Origin: an uncultured Bacteroidales bacterium
Lineage (GTDB): Bacteria; Bacteroidota; Bacteroidia; Bacteroidales; Bacteroidaceae
Assembly (NCBI GenBank): GCA_902771725.1
Contig: CACXXT010000013.1
Location: 1-57,117, forward strand
Reading direction: 5' to 3'
Length of the DNA: 57,117 nt
Positions within the stretch are counted from its first letter, which is position 1, and the number at the start of each line of letters is the position of its first letter. Below the pieces are notes generated by a model, which worked only from the letters and a program-made list of their open reading frames with translations, was not told the DNA's origin and made no database searches. The position numbers and the translations under genes were made by a program. Below are positions 23,835-32,994 of the stretch, in pieces.

Positions 23835-25457
23835 ATGAAAAAGACACTTTCACTCTCCCTGCTCACCCTTTTCGTGCTGCTGCTCGGCAGCTGCCGCCAC
23901 CATCCTTATACGCTCCAGAGCGTCGTTCCGGAGCGCATCGAAGTCACCCGCGCCCTAGATGCCGAACCCGTGGCAGAGGCCGTGGAGTTCCTGCGTCCCT
24001 ACCTCGCAGGAGTCGACAGTCTGCGCTCGCCCTATGTGGGTCAGAGCGAGCTCTACATGACCGGCGGACGCCCCGAGAGCCTCCTCAGCAACTGGGTTGC
24101 CGACGCACTCGTGACGGCAGGAAGACGACAGGGATTCCAGCCCGACCTGGGAATCTGCAATATGGGAGGCCTTCGCGCTGCCATGCCCAAGGACACCGTT
24201 CGCCGGGGCGACATCCTCGGCATAGCGCCCTTCGAGAACTTCCTCACCGTGCTCACCCTCCGCGGCAGCGACCTCCTCGACCTCATGCAGAACATCGCCG
24301 AAGTCCACGGCGAGGGCGTCAGCGCCAGCGTGCGACTCGTCATCACCCGTGGCGGTCAGCTCAAGAGCGCCAAGATCAACGGCCAGAACATCGACCCGCG
24401 CCGCCTCTATACCGTAGCCACCCTCGACTACCTCGCCGACGGCAACGACAAGCTCTATGCCTTCAAGCGCTCTGTGGATCGCACGGTCACAGACCAGCCC
24501 GTGCGCGAAACCCTGATGGAGGAACTGCGTCTGCTTGATGCCCAGGGCCTGAAAGCCACCGCCGCCATCGAAGGCCGCATCGTCGAGGTCGCTGAGGGCG
24601 AGGCTCCCCTCAAGGTGCGCCACGCCGAAGTCGGCGACGACCCTGCACCCATCGAGGTCCGCACTCCCTCTGGCACCAGCACCCGAGAGCTGTTCATCGT
24701 TCACACCAACGACACACACTCCTGCATCGAACCCCTTAGCCCCCTGCTTTCCGACACCGCCCACGCCGACAAGGGAGGTTACCTCCGCCGCGCTACCCTG
24801 CTGCACCAGCTGCGACAGGCCGACCCGGAACTGTTGCTCTTCGACAGCGGCGACTTCTCGCAGGGGTCTGCCTACTACAGCCTCTACCACGGCAATGTGG
24901 AGATAGGACAGATGAACCTCATGGGCTACGATGCCGCCACCATCGGCAACCACGAATTTGACTTCGGACTGGAGAACATGGCGCGCCTGTTCCGCCTGGC
25001 CAAATTCCCCATCGTATGCTGTAACTACGACTTCACCGGCACCCCCGTCGAAGGTCTCGTGCAGCCCTACGTCATCCTCCGTCGCAGTGGACTGAAGATA
25101 GGAGTTCTCGGCGTGGCACCCCAACTCGAGGGACTCGTTGCCGCCCACACCTGCGAGGGCGTAGCCTACACCGATCCCATCGAGGCCGCACAGCCCGTGG
25201 CAGACTACCTGAAGCTTCAGGAACAGTGCGACCTCGTCGTCTGCCTCTCCCACCTCGGATGGCAGGTTACCACGGTCAGCGATGAAGACCTCATCCCCGC
25301 CACACGCAACATCGACCTCGTCCTCGGAGGCCACAGCCATACCTATTTCCGCAGCCCCCAAGTGCTCCAGAATGCCGACGGCATCCCCGTCCCCGACAAC
25401 CAGATGGGCAAGAACGGCCGCTACGTAGGCACCCTCCGTCTCACCCTCTCCCGCTAA
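23835..25457 (+). CDS. 5'-nucleotidase lipoprotein with permuted domain order
   Basis: A 540-residue lipoprotein (lipobox LLGSC, C20). Residues about 40-250 are the 5'-nucleotidase C-terminal domain (LGICNMGGLRAAMPKDTVRR, GIAPFENFLTVL), which binds the nucleotide. Residues about 285-540 are the metallophosphatase domain: metal motifs HTNDTH (D293), FDSGDFSQG, IGNHEFDFG and LGGHSHTY. In the standard enzyme the metallophosphatase comes first; here the order is reversed. In Bacteroidales the two domains are often encoded by neighbouring genes in this same order, so this protein looks like a fusion of such a pair. Expected role: periplasmic or outer-membrane nucleotide dephosphorylation. Confidence 0.88.
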   Translation: MKKTLSLSLLTLFVLLLGSCRHHPYTLQSVVPERIEVTRALDAEPVAEAVEFLRPYLAGVDSLRSPYVGQSELYMTGGRPESLLSNWVADALVTAGRRQGFQPDLGICNMGGLRAAMPKDTVRRGDILGIAPFENFLTVLTLRGSDLLDLMQNIAEVHGEGVSASVRLVITRGGQLKSAKINGQNIDPRRLYTVATLDYLADGNDKLYAFKRSVDRTVTDQPVRETLMEELRLLDAQGLKATAAIEGRIVEVAEGEAPLKVRHAEVGDDPAPIEVRTPSGTSTRELFIVHTNDTHSCIEPLSPLLSDTAHADKGGYLRRATLLHQLRQADPELLLFDSGDFSQGSAYYSLYHGNVEIGQMNLMGYDAATIGNHEFDFGLENMARLFRLAKFPIVCCNYDFTGTPVEGLVQPYVILRRSGLKIGVLGVAPQLEGLVAAHTCEGVAYTDPIEAAQPVADYLKLQEQCDLVVCLSHLGWQVTTVSDEDLIPATRNIDLVLGGHSHTYFRSPQVLQNADGIPVPDNQMGKNGRYVGTLRLTLSR

Positions 25458-25471
25458 ACCGCACGAGCGCG

Positions 25472-26788
25472 CTATTCCACTTTAATAATGTCGCGGATAT
25501 CGGTGGTGTAGAAAGGCGAACGGCGGTCGTGGAGAATGCTGTTGCGGAAGGTGAGAGCCTTGCCCGTTGCAGGGTCTGAGGCACGGAGTGCTGCCGCCAC
25601 CTGTATGGACTCGTCGCCGAGACGGGCATTGATGCGGTCGGCCACGGCGGAGAGTTGCTGGAACTTCTTCTTCAAGACGGGTGGAATGTCGAGGAAGGAG
25701 GTCTGTATCTCACTGTCTGCCACGATACCGCTGACGACGACTCCGGCACGCTTCCACAGGGGAAGTCCCCGGCGCGAAGCAATCTCCATGCACGCATCCA
25801 TCGCCTCGTGGGCGGCACGGACAATCTCCGTGTCGGACTGAGCCGGAGCGGGCAGCGAGACGCTGCGACTGAGCGAGAACTGATCCAGTTCCTCCCGGAA
25901 GGGATTGGTGGACATGAACACAGTGACCATCTGCGCCATGCTCTTCTGGCGGCGCAGTTTCTGTGCACAACGGGCGGCAAAACCGGCCACGGCCACGGCC
26001 AAGTCATCACGCGAGGAGAGCATACGAGGAAAGCTGCGCGAGGTGCAGATAGTCTGTTTACGAGGCAAAAGGTCCAGGGAGATGCAGTCGCGGCCGCGGA
26101 GCTCCATCCAGGTGCGCAGCCCCGTGATTGTCATCGTCTTTTGCACCACGGCGGCAGGCAGGCGGGTGAAGTCCAGCGCCGTCTTCACGCCAGTAGCAGC
26201 CAGACGCGTGGCGTGGCGCCGTCCGATGCCCCACACGTCCTCCACGGGAAACAGCGAGAGGGCTTTCTCGCGCTGGTCGTCCGTCTGGATGAAGCAGCAT
26301 TTCCGGTAGCCCGGATAGCGCTTGGCAAACTTACTGGCCAGTTTTGCCAGCGTCTTCGTGCTGGCGATGCCGATGCTCACGGGCATCCCCGTCCAACGGC
26401 GTACTCTCGCCGCCAGTTCCTCGCCCCAAGCTTTGTAGTCCACGTTCACATAGGGCGAATCGTCCAGTGAGAGGAAGGCTTCATCGATACTATATATAAA
26501 GATGTCAGGCGCGCTCTGGCGGAGGATGCTCATCACGCGACGCGACATATCGCCATAGAGAGTGTAGTTGCTGCTCAGGGCGTGGATCTCCTTGCCGGGG
26601 AATCGCTCCGCCAGCTGGAAGAAGGGCAAGCCCTCGGGCACACCCATCGCCTTCGCCTCCGGACTGCGCGCCACCACACAACCGTCGTTGTTCGAAAGAA
26701 CCACGACCGCCTTGCCTTCCAACGAGGGATTGAAAACCCGCTCGCAGGAGACGTAACAATTGTCACAATCCACCAGTGCGTAGAGCAT
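25472..26788 (-). CDS. umuC: Y-family DNA polymerase V subunit UmuC
   Basis: 438 residues from the ATG at 26788, starting [20 protein letters not shown], the conserved palm start with catalytic D7. [12 protein letters not shown] carries the second catalytic pair (DE). [20 protein letters not shown] and [20 protein letters not shown] (HhH) are typical of UmuC, and the C-terminal little-finger and DUF4113 regions end in [20 protein letters not shown]. The 38 residues that could be added upstream are untypical and cross the promoter box. It performs error-prone translesion synthesis with UmuD'. The partner umuD is not downstream but divergent, separated by 122 bp. Confidence 0.95.
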   Translation of the reverse strand: MLYALVDCDNCYVSCERVFNPSLEGKAVVVLSNNDGCVVARSPEAKAMGVPEGLPFFQLAERFPGKEIHALSSNYTLYGDMSRRVMSILRQSAPDIFIYSIDEAFLSLDDSPYVNVDYKAWGEELAARVRRWTGMPVSIGIASTKTLAKLASKFAKRYPGYRKCCFIQTDDQREKALSLFPVEDVWGIGRRHATRLAATGVKTALDFTRLPAAVVQKTMTITGLRTWMELRGRDCISLDLLPRKQTICTSRSFPRMLSSRDDLAVAVAGFAARCAQKLRRQKSMAQMVTVFMSTNPFREELDQFSLSRSVSLPAPAQSDTEIVRAAHEAMDACMEIASRRGLPLWKRAGVVVSGIVADSEIQTSFLDIPPVLKKKFQQLSAVADRINARLGDESIQVAAALRASDPATGKALTFRNSILHDRRSPFYTTDIRDIIKVE

Positions 26789-26910
26789 AGCGAGGACAAA
26801 AGTAACGAAATTTACGATTTGGCGGCTCTGGATTTGCGATTTTTCCTTCTCCTCCGGGTAATTATCGATTATTTTATGTATTTTTGCGCCACAAAAAGCC
26901 ACATTCCGTC
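26789..26910. promoter_or_regulatory. Shared control region of divergent umuC and umuD
   Basis: A minus-strand TACTTTTG (26797-26804) serves umuC and a plus-strand TATTTTTG (26879-26886) serves umuD. Between them, AATTATCGATTATT (26860-26873) is an imperfect palindrome that would overlap the -33 region of umuD and is a candidate operator for a damage-responsive repressor. Confidence 0.5.
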
Positions 26911-27363
26911 ATGAACGAAGTACAGATCTTGACCGCCGAGGTGGGTGAAGAGGTGCTGCTGCCCTATTTCCCCGAGGGCGTGCGTGCCGGTTTCCCCTCT
27001 CCCGCCACGGACTACGAGGAAGAAGCCATCGACCTCAACAAGACCCTCATCCACCACCGCGAAGCCACATTCTTCGCACGGGTGAAGGGTGACTCCATGA
27101 TCGGTGCCGGCTATATGCCCGGTGACCTGCTCGTCGTGGACCGCTCCCTGGAGCCCCAGAGCGGAGATGTCGTCGTGGCATACGTCGACGGCGGTTTCAC
27201 CATCAAGGAGCTGGACCTCAGCCAGCGAGCGCAGGGAGTGGTGTGGCTGAAGCCTCACAATGAGGCCTACGAACCCATCCGCGTGACGCCTGAACAGACA
27301 AGCATCATCTGGGGTGTCGTCACCTACTGCATCCATCGTAGCACGAACCGCAAAACGGTGTAG
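26911..27363 (+). CDS. umuD: UmuD-type S24 peptidase
   Basis: A 150-residue LexA-superfamily protein. The catalytic dyad is S62 (VKGDSMIGAGYMPGD) and K99 (GGFTIKELD). The A26-G27 bond in GVRAGFPSPATDY is the expected self-cleavage site. I start at the ATG at 26911, downstream of the -7 box at 26879-26886; the nine extra codons from 26884 would begin inside that box. After cleavage UmuD' joins UmuC as polymerase V. No separate DNA-binding domain is present, so it is not LexA itself. Confidence 0.93.
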   Translation: MNEVQILTAEVGEEVLLPYFPEGVRAGFPSPATDYEEEAIDLNKTLIHHREATFFARVKGDSMIGAGYMPGDLLVVDRSLEPQSGDVVVAYVDGGFTIKELDLSQRAQGVVWLKPHNEAYEPIRVTPEQTSIIWGVVTYCIHRSTNRKTV

Positions 27364-27440
27364 GATGTTAACATTAAACTTTAAACTTTAAACTCCATAA
27401 CTGCTCTAAACTTTAAACTCTAAACTCTAAACTCATCATA
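27364..27440. repeat. TTTAAAC/CTCTAAA heptamer spacer before fumarase
   Basis: TTAAACTTTAAACTTTAAAC and CTCTAAACTCTAAACTC units fill the whole gap up to the ATG of the fumarase gene, as in the spacers at 16402 and 17951. Confidence 0.8.
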
Positions 27441-29084
27441 ATGGCTAACACAGAATTCAAGTACGCCCCTATGTTTCAGCTGGGCGAAGACAAAACCGAA
27501 TACCGCCTTCTCTCCAAAGAAGGTGTGACAACTGCCGAGTTCGAGGGCAAGGAGATCGTCAAAGTCTCCAAGGAAGCCCTGACGTTGCTGGCCCAGCAGG
27601 CCTTCCACGATGTGGAATTCATGCTTCGCCGCGAGCACAACCTCCAGGTGGCCGCCATCCTCAGCGACCCCGAAGCCACGGAGAACGACAAGTACGTGGC
27701 CCTGCAGTTCCTGCGCAATGCCGAGGTGGCCGCAAAGGGCATCCTCCCCTTCTGCCAGGACACCGGCACCGCCATCATCCACGGCGAGAAAGGCCAGCAG
27801 GTGTGGACTGGCTTCGAGGACGAAGAAGCCCTGAGCCGCGGCGTCTTCAACACCTTCACACAAGACAACCTCCGCTACTCGCAGAATGCCCCGCTGAACA
27901 TGTATGACGAGGTGAACACCCGCTGCAACCTGCCCGCACAGATTGACATCGAAGCCTGCGAGGGCGCTGAGTACCGCTTCGTCATGGTCGCCAAGGGAGG
28001 CGGCTCGGCCAACAAGACCTACTTCTACCCGATGACCAAGGCCACCATCCAGAACGAGGGCACGCTGATTCCCTTCCTCGTGGAGAAGATGAAGAGCCTC
28101 GGCACCGCAGCCTGCCCTCCCTACCACATCGCTTTTGTCATCGGCGGCACCTCGGCAGAGAAGAACCTGCTGACCGTGAAGCTCGCCAGCATCAAGTACT
28201 ACGACAGTCTGCCCACCACGGGCGACGAGACCGGCCGCGCCTTCCGCGACATCGACCTCGAGCAGAAGCTCCTGCGCGAAGCCCACAACATCGGACTCGG
28301 AGCACAGTTCGGAGGCAAGTACGTGGCCCACGACATCCGCGTCATCCGCCTGCCCCGCCACGGAGCAAGCTGCCCCATCGGCATGGGCGTCAGCTGCTCG
28401 GCAGACCGCAACATCAAGGCCAAGATCAACCGCGACGGCATCTGGCTCGAAGTCATGGACAGCAACCCCACGGAGCTCATTCCCGAGGCACTGCGCCGTC
28501 CGGGCGAAGGCACCAAGGGCATTGAGATCGACCTCTCGCAGGGCATCGACGCCGTGCGCGCTGAACTGACAAAGTATCCCGTCAGCACCCGCGTGAACCT
28601 CAAGGGCACCATCATCGTGGCCCGCGACATCGCCCATGCCAAGCTGAAAGCCCGTCTGGATGCCGGCGAGGACCTGCCCCAGTACTTCAAGGATTATCCC
28701 GTGCTTTACGCCGGTCCCGCCAAGACTCCCGAAGGCTACCCCTGTGGTTCCATGGGTCCCACCACGGCCAACCGCATGGATCCCTACGTGGACGAGTTCC
28801 AGGATCATGGTGCCAGCCTGGTGATGATCGCCAAGGGCAACCGCTCGCAGCAGGTCACCGATGCCTGCCAGAAGCATGGCGGCTTCTACCTCGGCACCAT
28901 CGGCGGCGTGGCAGCAGTCCTCTCCCAGTCCAGCATCAAGTCAATCGAGTGCGTGGAATACCCCGAACTCGGCATGGAAGCCATCTGGAAGATTGAAGTC
29001 GAGGACTTCCCCGCCTTCATCCTCGTCGACGACAAGGGCAACGACTTCTTCAAGCAGCTGAAGCCCCTCTGCTGCAAGAACTGA
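27441..29084 (+). CDS. fum: Class I fumarate hydratase (4Fe-4S)
   Basis: A 547-residue single-chain enzyme converting fumarate and malate in the TCA or reductive branch. Conserved stretches: [17 protein letters not shown] (first cluster Cys), [60 protein letters not shown] and [20 protein letters not shown] with later Cys ligands. Length agrees with the FumA/FumB type, not with class II FumC. It follows a heptamer-repeat spacer and precedes metF on the same strand with an 88-nt gap containing a CCTTCCCCTC...GAGGGGAAGG hairpin (29097-29125). Confidence 0.96.
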   Translation: MANTEFKYAPMFQLGEDKTEYRLLSKEGVTTAEFEGKEIVKVSKEALTLLAQQAFHDVEFMLRREHNLQVAAILSDPEATENDKYVALQFLRNAEVAAKGILPFCQDTGTAIIHGEKGQQVWTGFEDEEALSRGVFNTFTQDNLRYSQNAPLNMYDEVNTRCNLPAQIDIEACEGAEYRFVMVAKGGGSANKTYFYPMTKATIQNEGTLIPFLVEKMKSLGTAACPPYHIAFVIGGTSAEKNLLTVKLASIKYYDSLPTTGDETGRAFRDIDLEQKLLREAHNIGLGAQFGGKYVAHDIRVIRLPRHGASCPIGMGVSCSADRNIKAKINRDGIWLEVMDSNPTELIPEALRRPGEGTKGIEIDLSQGIDAVRAELTKYPVSTRVNLKGTIIVARDIAHAKLKARLDAGEDLPQYFKDYPVLYAGPAKTPEGYPCGSMGPTTANRMDPYVDEFQDHGASLVMIAKGNRSQQVTDACQKHGGFYLGTIGGVAAVLSQSSIKSIECVEYPELGMEAIWKIEVEDFPAFILVDDKGNDFFKQLKPLCCKN

Positions 29085-29172
29085 ATGAAAACCGCCCCTT
29101 CCCCTCCAGACCATGAGGGGAAGGCTATGCGGTGGAATAAGGACAAGCGCTAGCCTGCGGAACCTAAACACA

Positions 29173-30174
29173 ATGTTAACAAGACTCTATTCTATAAACG
29201 AAACTTCAAGCCAACCCTCCCCCCTCCCTAGCGAGAAGGATGCGAGCGTGGGTATTCCCGGTTTCAGCTTCGAGGTGCTGCCTCCCCTGAAGGGGACGGG
29301 CACAGAAACGCTGTTCCGCACCATCGAGGAACTGGCGCCTTTCCGCCCCCGGCACATTAACATCACCACCCACCGCGCGGAGTATGTCTACCGCGAGGTG
29401 GAAGGGGGACTGGTGGAACGCAGTCGTGTACGCCGCCGCCCGGGCACCATCGCCATCTCCGCGGCCATCCAGCAGCGGTGGGGCATCCCCGTGATTCCGC
29501 ATCTGGTCTGCTCGGGGAGCACACGTCAGGATATCGAGTACGCACTACTGGACCTGCAGTTCCTGGGCATCGAGGACGTGTTCCTGCTGCGTGGCGACAA
29601 GGCGCGCGAGGAGTCGATGTACCAGCCTACGCCAGGCGGCTACACCCACGCCCTGGAGCTCATCGACCAGGTGAACCGCTTCAACGAGGGTTTCTTCGCC
29701 GACGGCACACCGATGAAGGTGAAGGGAAAGCCTTTTGAGTTCGGAGTAGCGTGCTATCCCGAGAAGCACGAGGAGGCACCGAACCTGGAGAGCGACATCC
29801 AGGTGCTGCTGGAGAAACAGCGGCGTGGTGCCAAAGTAGCCATCACACAGCTGTTCTACGACAACGAGCGGTTCTTCACCTTCATCGAACGGGCACGCCA
29901 GGCGGGGGTCACCATCCCCATCATCCCAGGGCTGAAACCGCTGACGAAACTCTCGCAAATCAGCGTAGTACCGAAGACCTTCCGCTGCGACCTGCCTCAG
30001 CCGCTATATAAGGAGCTGTGCCGATGCAAGACAGACGAGGAGGTCAGGCAGGTGGGCGTGGAATGGGGCGTAGCACAATGCCGCGAGCTCATCGCCCACG
30101 GAGTGCAAAGCCTGCATTTCTACACGCTGAGCGCCGTGGAAAGTATCAAAAAAATAGCAAAGGAGATCTATTAG
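29173..30174 (+). CDS. metF: Methylenetetrahydrofolate reductase
   Basis: About 333 residues from the ATG at 29173. The enzyme reduces 5,10-methylene-THF to 5-methyl-THF with FAD for methionine synthesis. The TIM-barrel landmarks are present: FSFEVLPPLKGTG (catalytic Glu), HINITTHRAEYVY, IPVIPHLVCSGSTRQDIE, DVFLLRGDKA and ACYPEKHEEAPNLESDI, then ITQLFYDNERFFTFIERAR and IPIIPGLKP. About 18 residues between the start and GFSFEVLPP (ETSSQPSPLPSEKDASVG) are atypical and Pro/Ser-rich. holB starts one base after its stop. Confidence 0.95.
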   Translation: MLTRLYSINETSSQPSPLPSEKDASVGIPGFSFEVLPPLKGTGTETLFRTIEELAPFRPRHINITTHRAEYVYREVEGGLVERSRVRRRPGTIAISAAIQQRWGIPVIPHLVCSGSTRQDIEYALLDLQFLGIEDVFLLRGDKAREESMYQPTPGGYTHALELIDQVNRFNEGFFADGTPMKVKGKPFEFGVACYPEKHEEAPNLESDIQVLLEKQRRGAKVAITQLFYDNERFFTFIERARQAGVTIPIIPGLKPLTKLSQISVVPKTFRCDLPQPLYKELCRCKTDEEVRQVGVEWGVAQCRELIAHGVQSLHFYTLSAVESIKKIAKEIY

Positions 30175-30175
30175 C

Positions 30176-31219
30176 ATGCCGTTCGAAGCCGTCATAGGAC
30201 AAAGTGCAGTCAAAGAGCGATTACTGGCCGACCTGCGAGGCGGACGCGTGCCGCACGCGCTGATGTTCACGGGTCCGGCAGGCTCGGGCAAGCTGGCGCT
30301 GGCCGTAGCCTTCGCCCAGGCGCTGCTCTGCCAGCATCCTGCCGAGGACGGTTCGGCCTGCGGCGAATGTAACTCCTGCAAGATGTCTGCCAAGCTGGAA
30401 CACCCAGACCTGCATTTCACCTTCCCCATCGTCAAGGACTCAAAGACGAAGCCGGAGGACGCAGTGTCCGACATCTATATTAAGGATTGGCGCTCGCGCG
30501 TGCTCGAGAGTCCGTACTTCGACCTCAACGACTGGCTGGCAGTGATGAAAGCCGAGAACCAGCAGGCCAAATACTACGTGGCAGAGGCCGACAACATCCA
30601 GCGCAAGCTGGCACTGAAGAGCAATCAGGGCGGCCGCAAGGTGATGGTCGTCTGGCTGCCGGAGAAGATGAACCAGGAGTCGGCGAACAAACTGCTGAAA
30701 CTCTTTGAGGAACCTCCCGCCGGCACTCATTTCCTGATGGTGTCCGAGGAACCCGACCTGGTGCTGGGTACCATCCTCAGCCGCACGCAGCGGCTGCTGG
30801 TACCGCCCCTCTCGCCGGAGGAATACCGCCAGGCACATCCGCCGCGCGACGAACGCCAGTCGCTGGAACTCTTCCAGATGCTGATGCGCCTGAGCTACCA
30901 GCGCAAGGTGAAGGATCTGCGCGACTGGGCAGAGCACATGGCAGGTCTGGGACGCGAGCCGCAGAAACAGTTCCTGGCGTTCTGCCAGCGACAGGTGCGC
31001 GAGAACTTCGTCTACAACTTCCACCTACCGGAACTGAACGCACAGACGGAGGAAGAAGCGGCCTTCAGCCGCAACTTCGCCCGATTCATCAACGAGCGCA
31101 ACGTAATCCCCATCACCGAGGAGCTGGCACGCGCAGAGAACGACATCGCACAAAACGTCAATGCACGCATGGTGTTCTTCACCATGGCTCTGAAAATCAT
31201 CGTGCTACTGATAAAATAA
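30176..31219 (+). CDS. holB: DNA polymerase III clamp-loader delta' subunit
   Basis: A 347-residue AAA+ clamp-loader subunit. It has FEAVIGQSAVKERLL, Walker A-like GPAGSGKL (33-40), a four-cysteine zinc module (C52, C62, C65, C68), and the later LLKLFEEPPAGTHFLMVSEE and ILSRTQRLLVPPLS (sensor 1 and SRC-like R) signatures. The long insert after the zinc module (FTFPIVKDSKTKPEDAVSDI) is normal for Bacteroidales. It is tightly linked to metF upstream (1-nt gap) and followed by ricT and gldH on the same strand. Confidence 0.93.
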   Translation: MPFEAVIGQSAVKERLLADLRGGRVPHALMFTGPAGSGKLALAVAFAQALLCQHPAEDGSACGECNSCKMSAKLEHPDLHFTFPIVKDSKTKPEDAVSDIYIKDWRSRVLESPYFDLNDWLAVMKAENQQAKYYVAEADNIQRKLALKSNQGGRKVMVVWLPEKMNQESANKLLKLFEEPPAGTHFLMVSEEPDLVLGTILSRTQRLLVPPLSPEEYRQAHPPRDERQSLELFQMLMRLSYQRKVKDLRDWAEHMAGLGREPQKQFLAFCQRQVRENFVYNFHLPELNAQTEEEAAFSRNFARFINERNVIPITEELARAENDIAQNVNARMVFFTMALKIIVLLIK

Positions 31220-31282
31220 AGCCTCTTCCCGCCGAGGAAGAAGCAACCCCACAAAAAACAAGACTTGAAACATTACTCATAT

Positions 31283-32491
31283 ATGGAAAACGAAACAACA
31301 AGCCAGATACAGTCTGCTATCCCGTCTGAGGGAGAACGGGGAGGTGTCCTGAAAGAGCAGAACGGCCCCGATACCGGAGGGGTGCTCCCTGTGTTCAACG
31401 GCGAGCGCGGTCTTTGCCGCCGCGGCTGCGCCAGACAGAGCACGCAGCTGAACGTCTTCGACTACTTCGCTGACATTCCCGGCAACGTCGAAGCCACAGA
31501 CCTAGTGGAGGTGCAGTTCAAGAACACCCGCAAGGGCTTCTACCACAACAGCAACCACCTCCCACTGGAGAAAGGTGACGTGGTAGCCGTGGAGGCATCG
31601 CCCGGACATGACATCGGAACCGTGACCCTGACAGGAAAGCTGGTGCTGCTGCAGATGAAGCGCACGCCGCCCAAGAACCCGGACGACATCAAGCGCGTCT
31701 ACCGCAAGGTACGACCTGTGGACATGGAGAAGTTCGAGGAAGCCAAGGCTCGCGAGCACGAGACGATGATCCGCAGCCGACAGATAGCCAAGGAACTCGG
31801 GCTGGAGATGAAGATCGGCGATGTCGAGTACCAGGGCGACGGGCTGAAAGCCATCTTCTACTACATCGCCGACGGCCGCGTAGACTTCCGCCAGCTCATC
31901 AAGGTGCTGGCCGAGGCGTTCCACGTCCGCATCGAGATGAAGCAGATCGGCGCCCGCCAGGAGGCAGGACGCATCGGAGGATTCGGTCCCTGCGGACGTG
32001 AGCTCTGCTGCACCACCTGGATGAAGAACTTCTCCAGCGTCTCCACAGCCGCCGCACGCTTCCAGGACCTCAGCCTGAATCCCCAGAAGCTGGCCGGACA
32101 GTGCGCCAAACTGAAATGCTGCATGAACTTTGAGGTGGACCAATATGTGGAGGCCAGCCGCCGGCTGCCCAGCCGCGAGGTACATCTCGAGACGCAGGAC
32201 GGCACGTTCTACTACTTCAAGGCCGACATCCTCGCAGGTCTGGTCACCTACAGCAGTGACCGCCGCATCGCCGCCAACCTCACTACCATCACCGCCGAGC
32301 GCGCCATGGACATCATTGCGATGAACAAGGAAGGCGAGAAGCCTGCAGCCCTCGATGAGAGCAAGGAAGCTCCTGCCAAGCCCGTGGATCTGGCCACGCA
32401 GGAAGACCTCACCCGCTTCGACCGCGCCCGCAAGAAGAAAAAGAAGAAAAAGAAGAAGAGCGGACCCGCTGCCGAAGCCAGTGCCGAATAA
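31283..32491 (+). CDS. ricT: PSP1 C-terminal-domain protein, RicT family
   Basis: About 402 residues from the ATG at 31283 (an upstream in-frame TTG is less likely). The PSP1 region covers about residues 60-300: FKNTRKGFYHN, DVVAVEASPGHDIGTVTLTG and GRVDFRQLIKVLAEAFHVRI. It is followed by the cysteine clusters FGPCGRELCCTTWMKNF and CAKLKCCMNFE, which in RicT proteins help hold Fe-S clusters. A further C-R-R-G-C lies near residue 40. The end is a lysine run (RARKKKKKKKKKSG) that can bind nucleic acid. RicT proteins act in RNA processing in Bacillus; the role in Bacteroidota is not settled. gldH follows four bases after the stop. Confidence 0.9.
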   Translation: MENETTSQIQSAIPSEGERGGVLKEQNGPDTGGVLPVFNGERGLCRRGCARQSTQLNVFDYFADIPGNVEATDLVEVQFKNTRKGFYHNSNHLPLEKGDVVAVEASPGHDIGTVTLTGKLVLLQMKRTPPKNPDDIKRVYRKVRPVDMEKFEEAKAREHETMIRSRQIAKELGLEMKIGDVEYQGDGLKAIFYYIADGRVDFRQLIKVLAEAFHVRIEMKQIGARQEAGRIGGFGPCGRELCCTTWMKNFSSVSTAAARFQDLSLNPQKLAGQCAKLKCCMNFEVDQYVEASRRLPSREVHLETQDGTFYYFKADILAGLVTYSSDRRIAANLTTITAERAMDIIAMNKEGEKPAALDESKEAPAKPVDLATQEDLTRFDRARKKKKKKKKKSGPAAEASAE

Positions 32492-32495
32492 CCCC

Positions 32496-32990
32496 ATGCA
32501 TGACCGTCGTACCACACTCCGCCGTCTGTGCCTACTGGTGGCAGGAGGATTGCTGTTGTGCGTCCTCGCCTGCCGCACACATGTGCGGTACTACCGTTTT
32601 CTCCCCGTGAATCCGCACGGATGGAGCTGTACGGACACGTTGCGCTTCGAGTTGCCGGCAGACACTACCAGTTCGCTCAACACCTTCTCCCTGAGTGCCC
32701 GGGTAACGGAACAGATGGAATATCAGGGACTCTGGCTAGTGTTGGAACAGCGCTTCGCCGCGACGCCAAGCCTCCAGCAGCCACCCCCTCCGCGCCGCGA
32801 CACCCTTTTCATCCCGATGACTCGGGAGAACGGCAGGTGGGAAACCTCCGGGGTGGTGATCCACGAGGCGGAAGCTATCTGCACCCCAGCACAAACGATA
32901 CCCGACACCCCACTTACCCTGCTGGTGTACCACATTATGCCCAAGCAGGAGATAAGCGGGGTGCTGGAGATCGGACTAAAAGTCGAATAG
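32496..32990 (+). CDS. gldH: GldH-family lipoprotein
   Basis: A 164-residue lipoprotein; after a basic start (MHDRRTTLRR) comes a hydrophobic stretch and lipobox VLAC with C26. The mature part shows YYRFLPVNPHGWSCTDTLRF, FSLSARVTEQMEYQGLWLVL and the C-terminal YHIMPKQEISGVLEIGLKVE, all recognisable from GldH proteins that lie next to ricT in Bacteroidales. In Flavobacterium GldH is needed for gliding; the presence in non-gliding gut species suggests a wider envelope or T9SS-related task. Start chosen because the lipobox is then in the right place. Confidence 0.85.
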   Translation: MHDRRTTLRRLCLLVAGGLLLCVLACRTHVRYYRFLPVNPHGWSCTDTLRFELPADTTSSLNTFSLSARVTEQMEYQGLWLVLEQRFAATPSLQQPPPPRRDTLFIPMTRENGRWETSGVVIHEAEAICTPAQTIPDTPLTLLVYHIMPKQEISGVLEIGLKVE

Positions 32991-32994
32991 TCTT

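Noticed and set aside
25441..26902. Longer umuC starting at 26902
   Set aside because: The additional 38 residues cross the -7 box at 26797-26804 and the family starts at [10 protein letters not shown].
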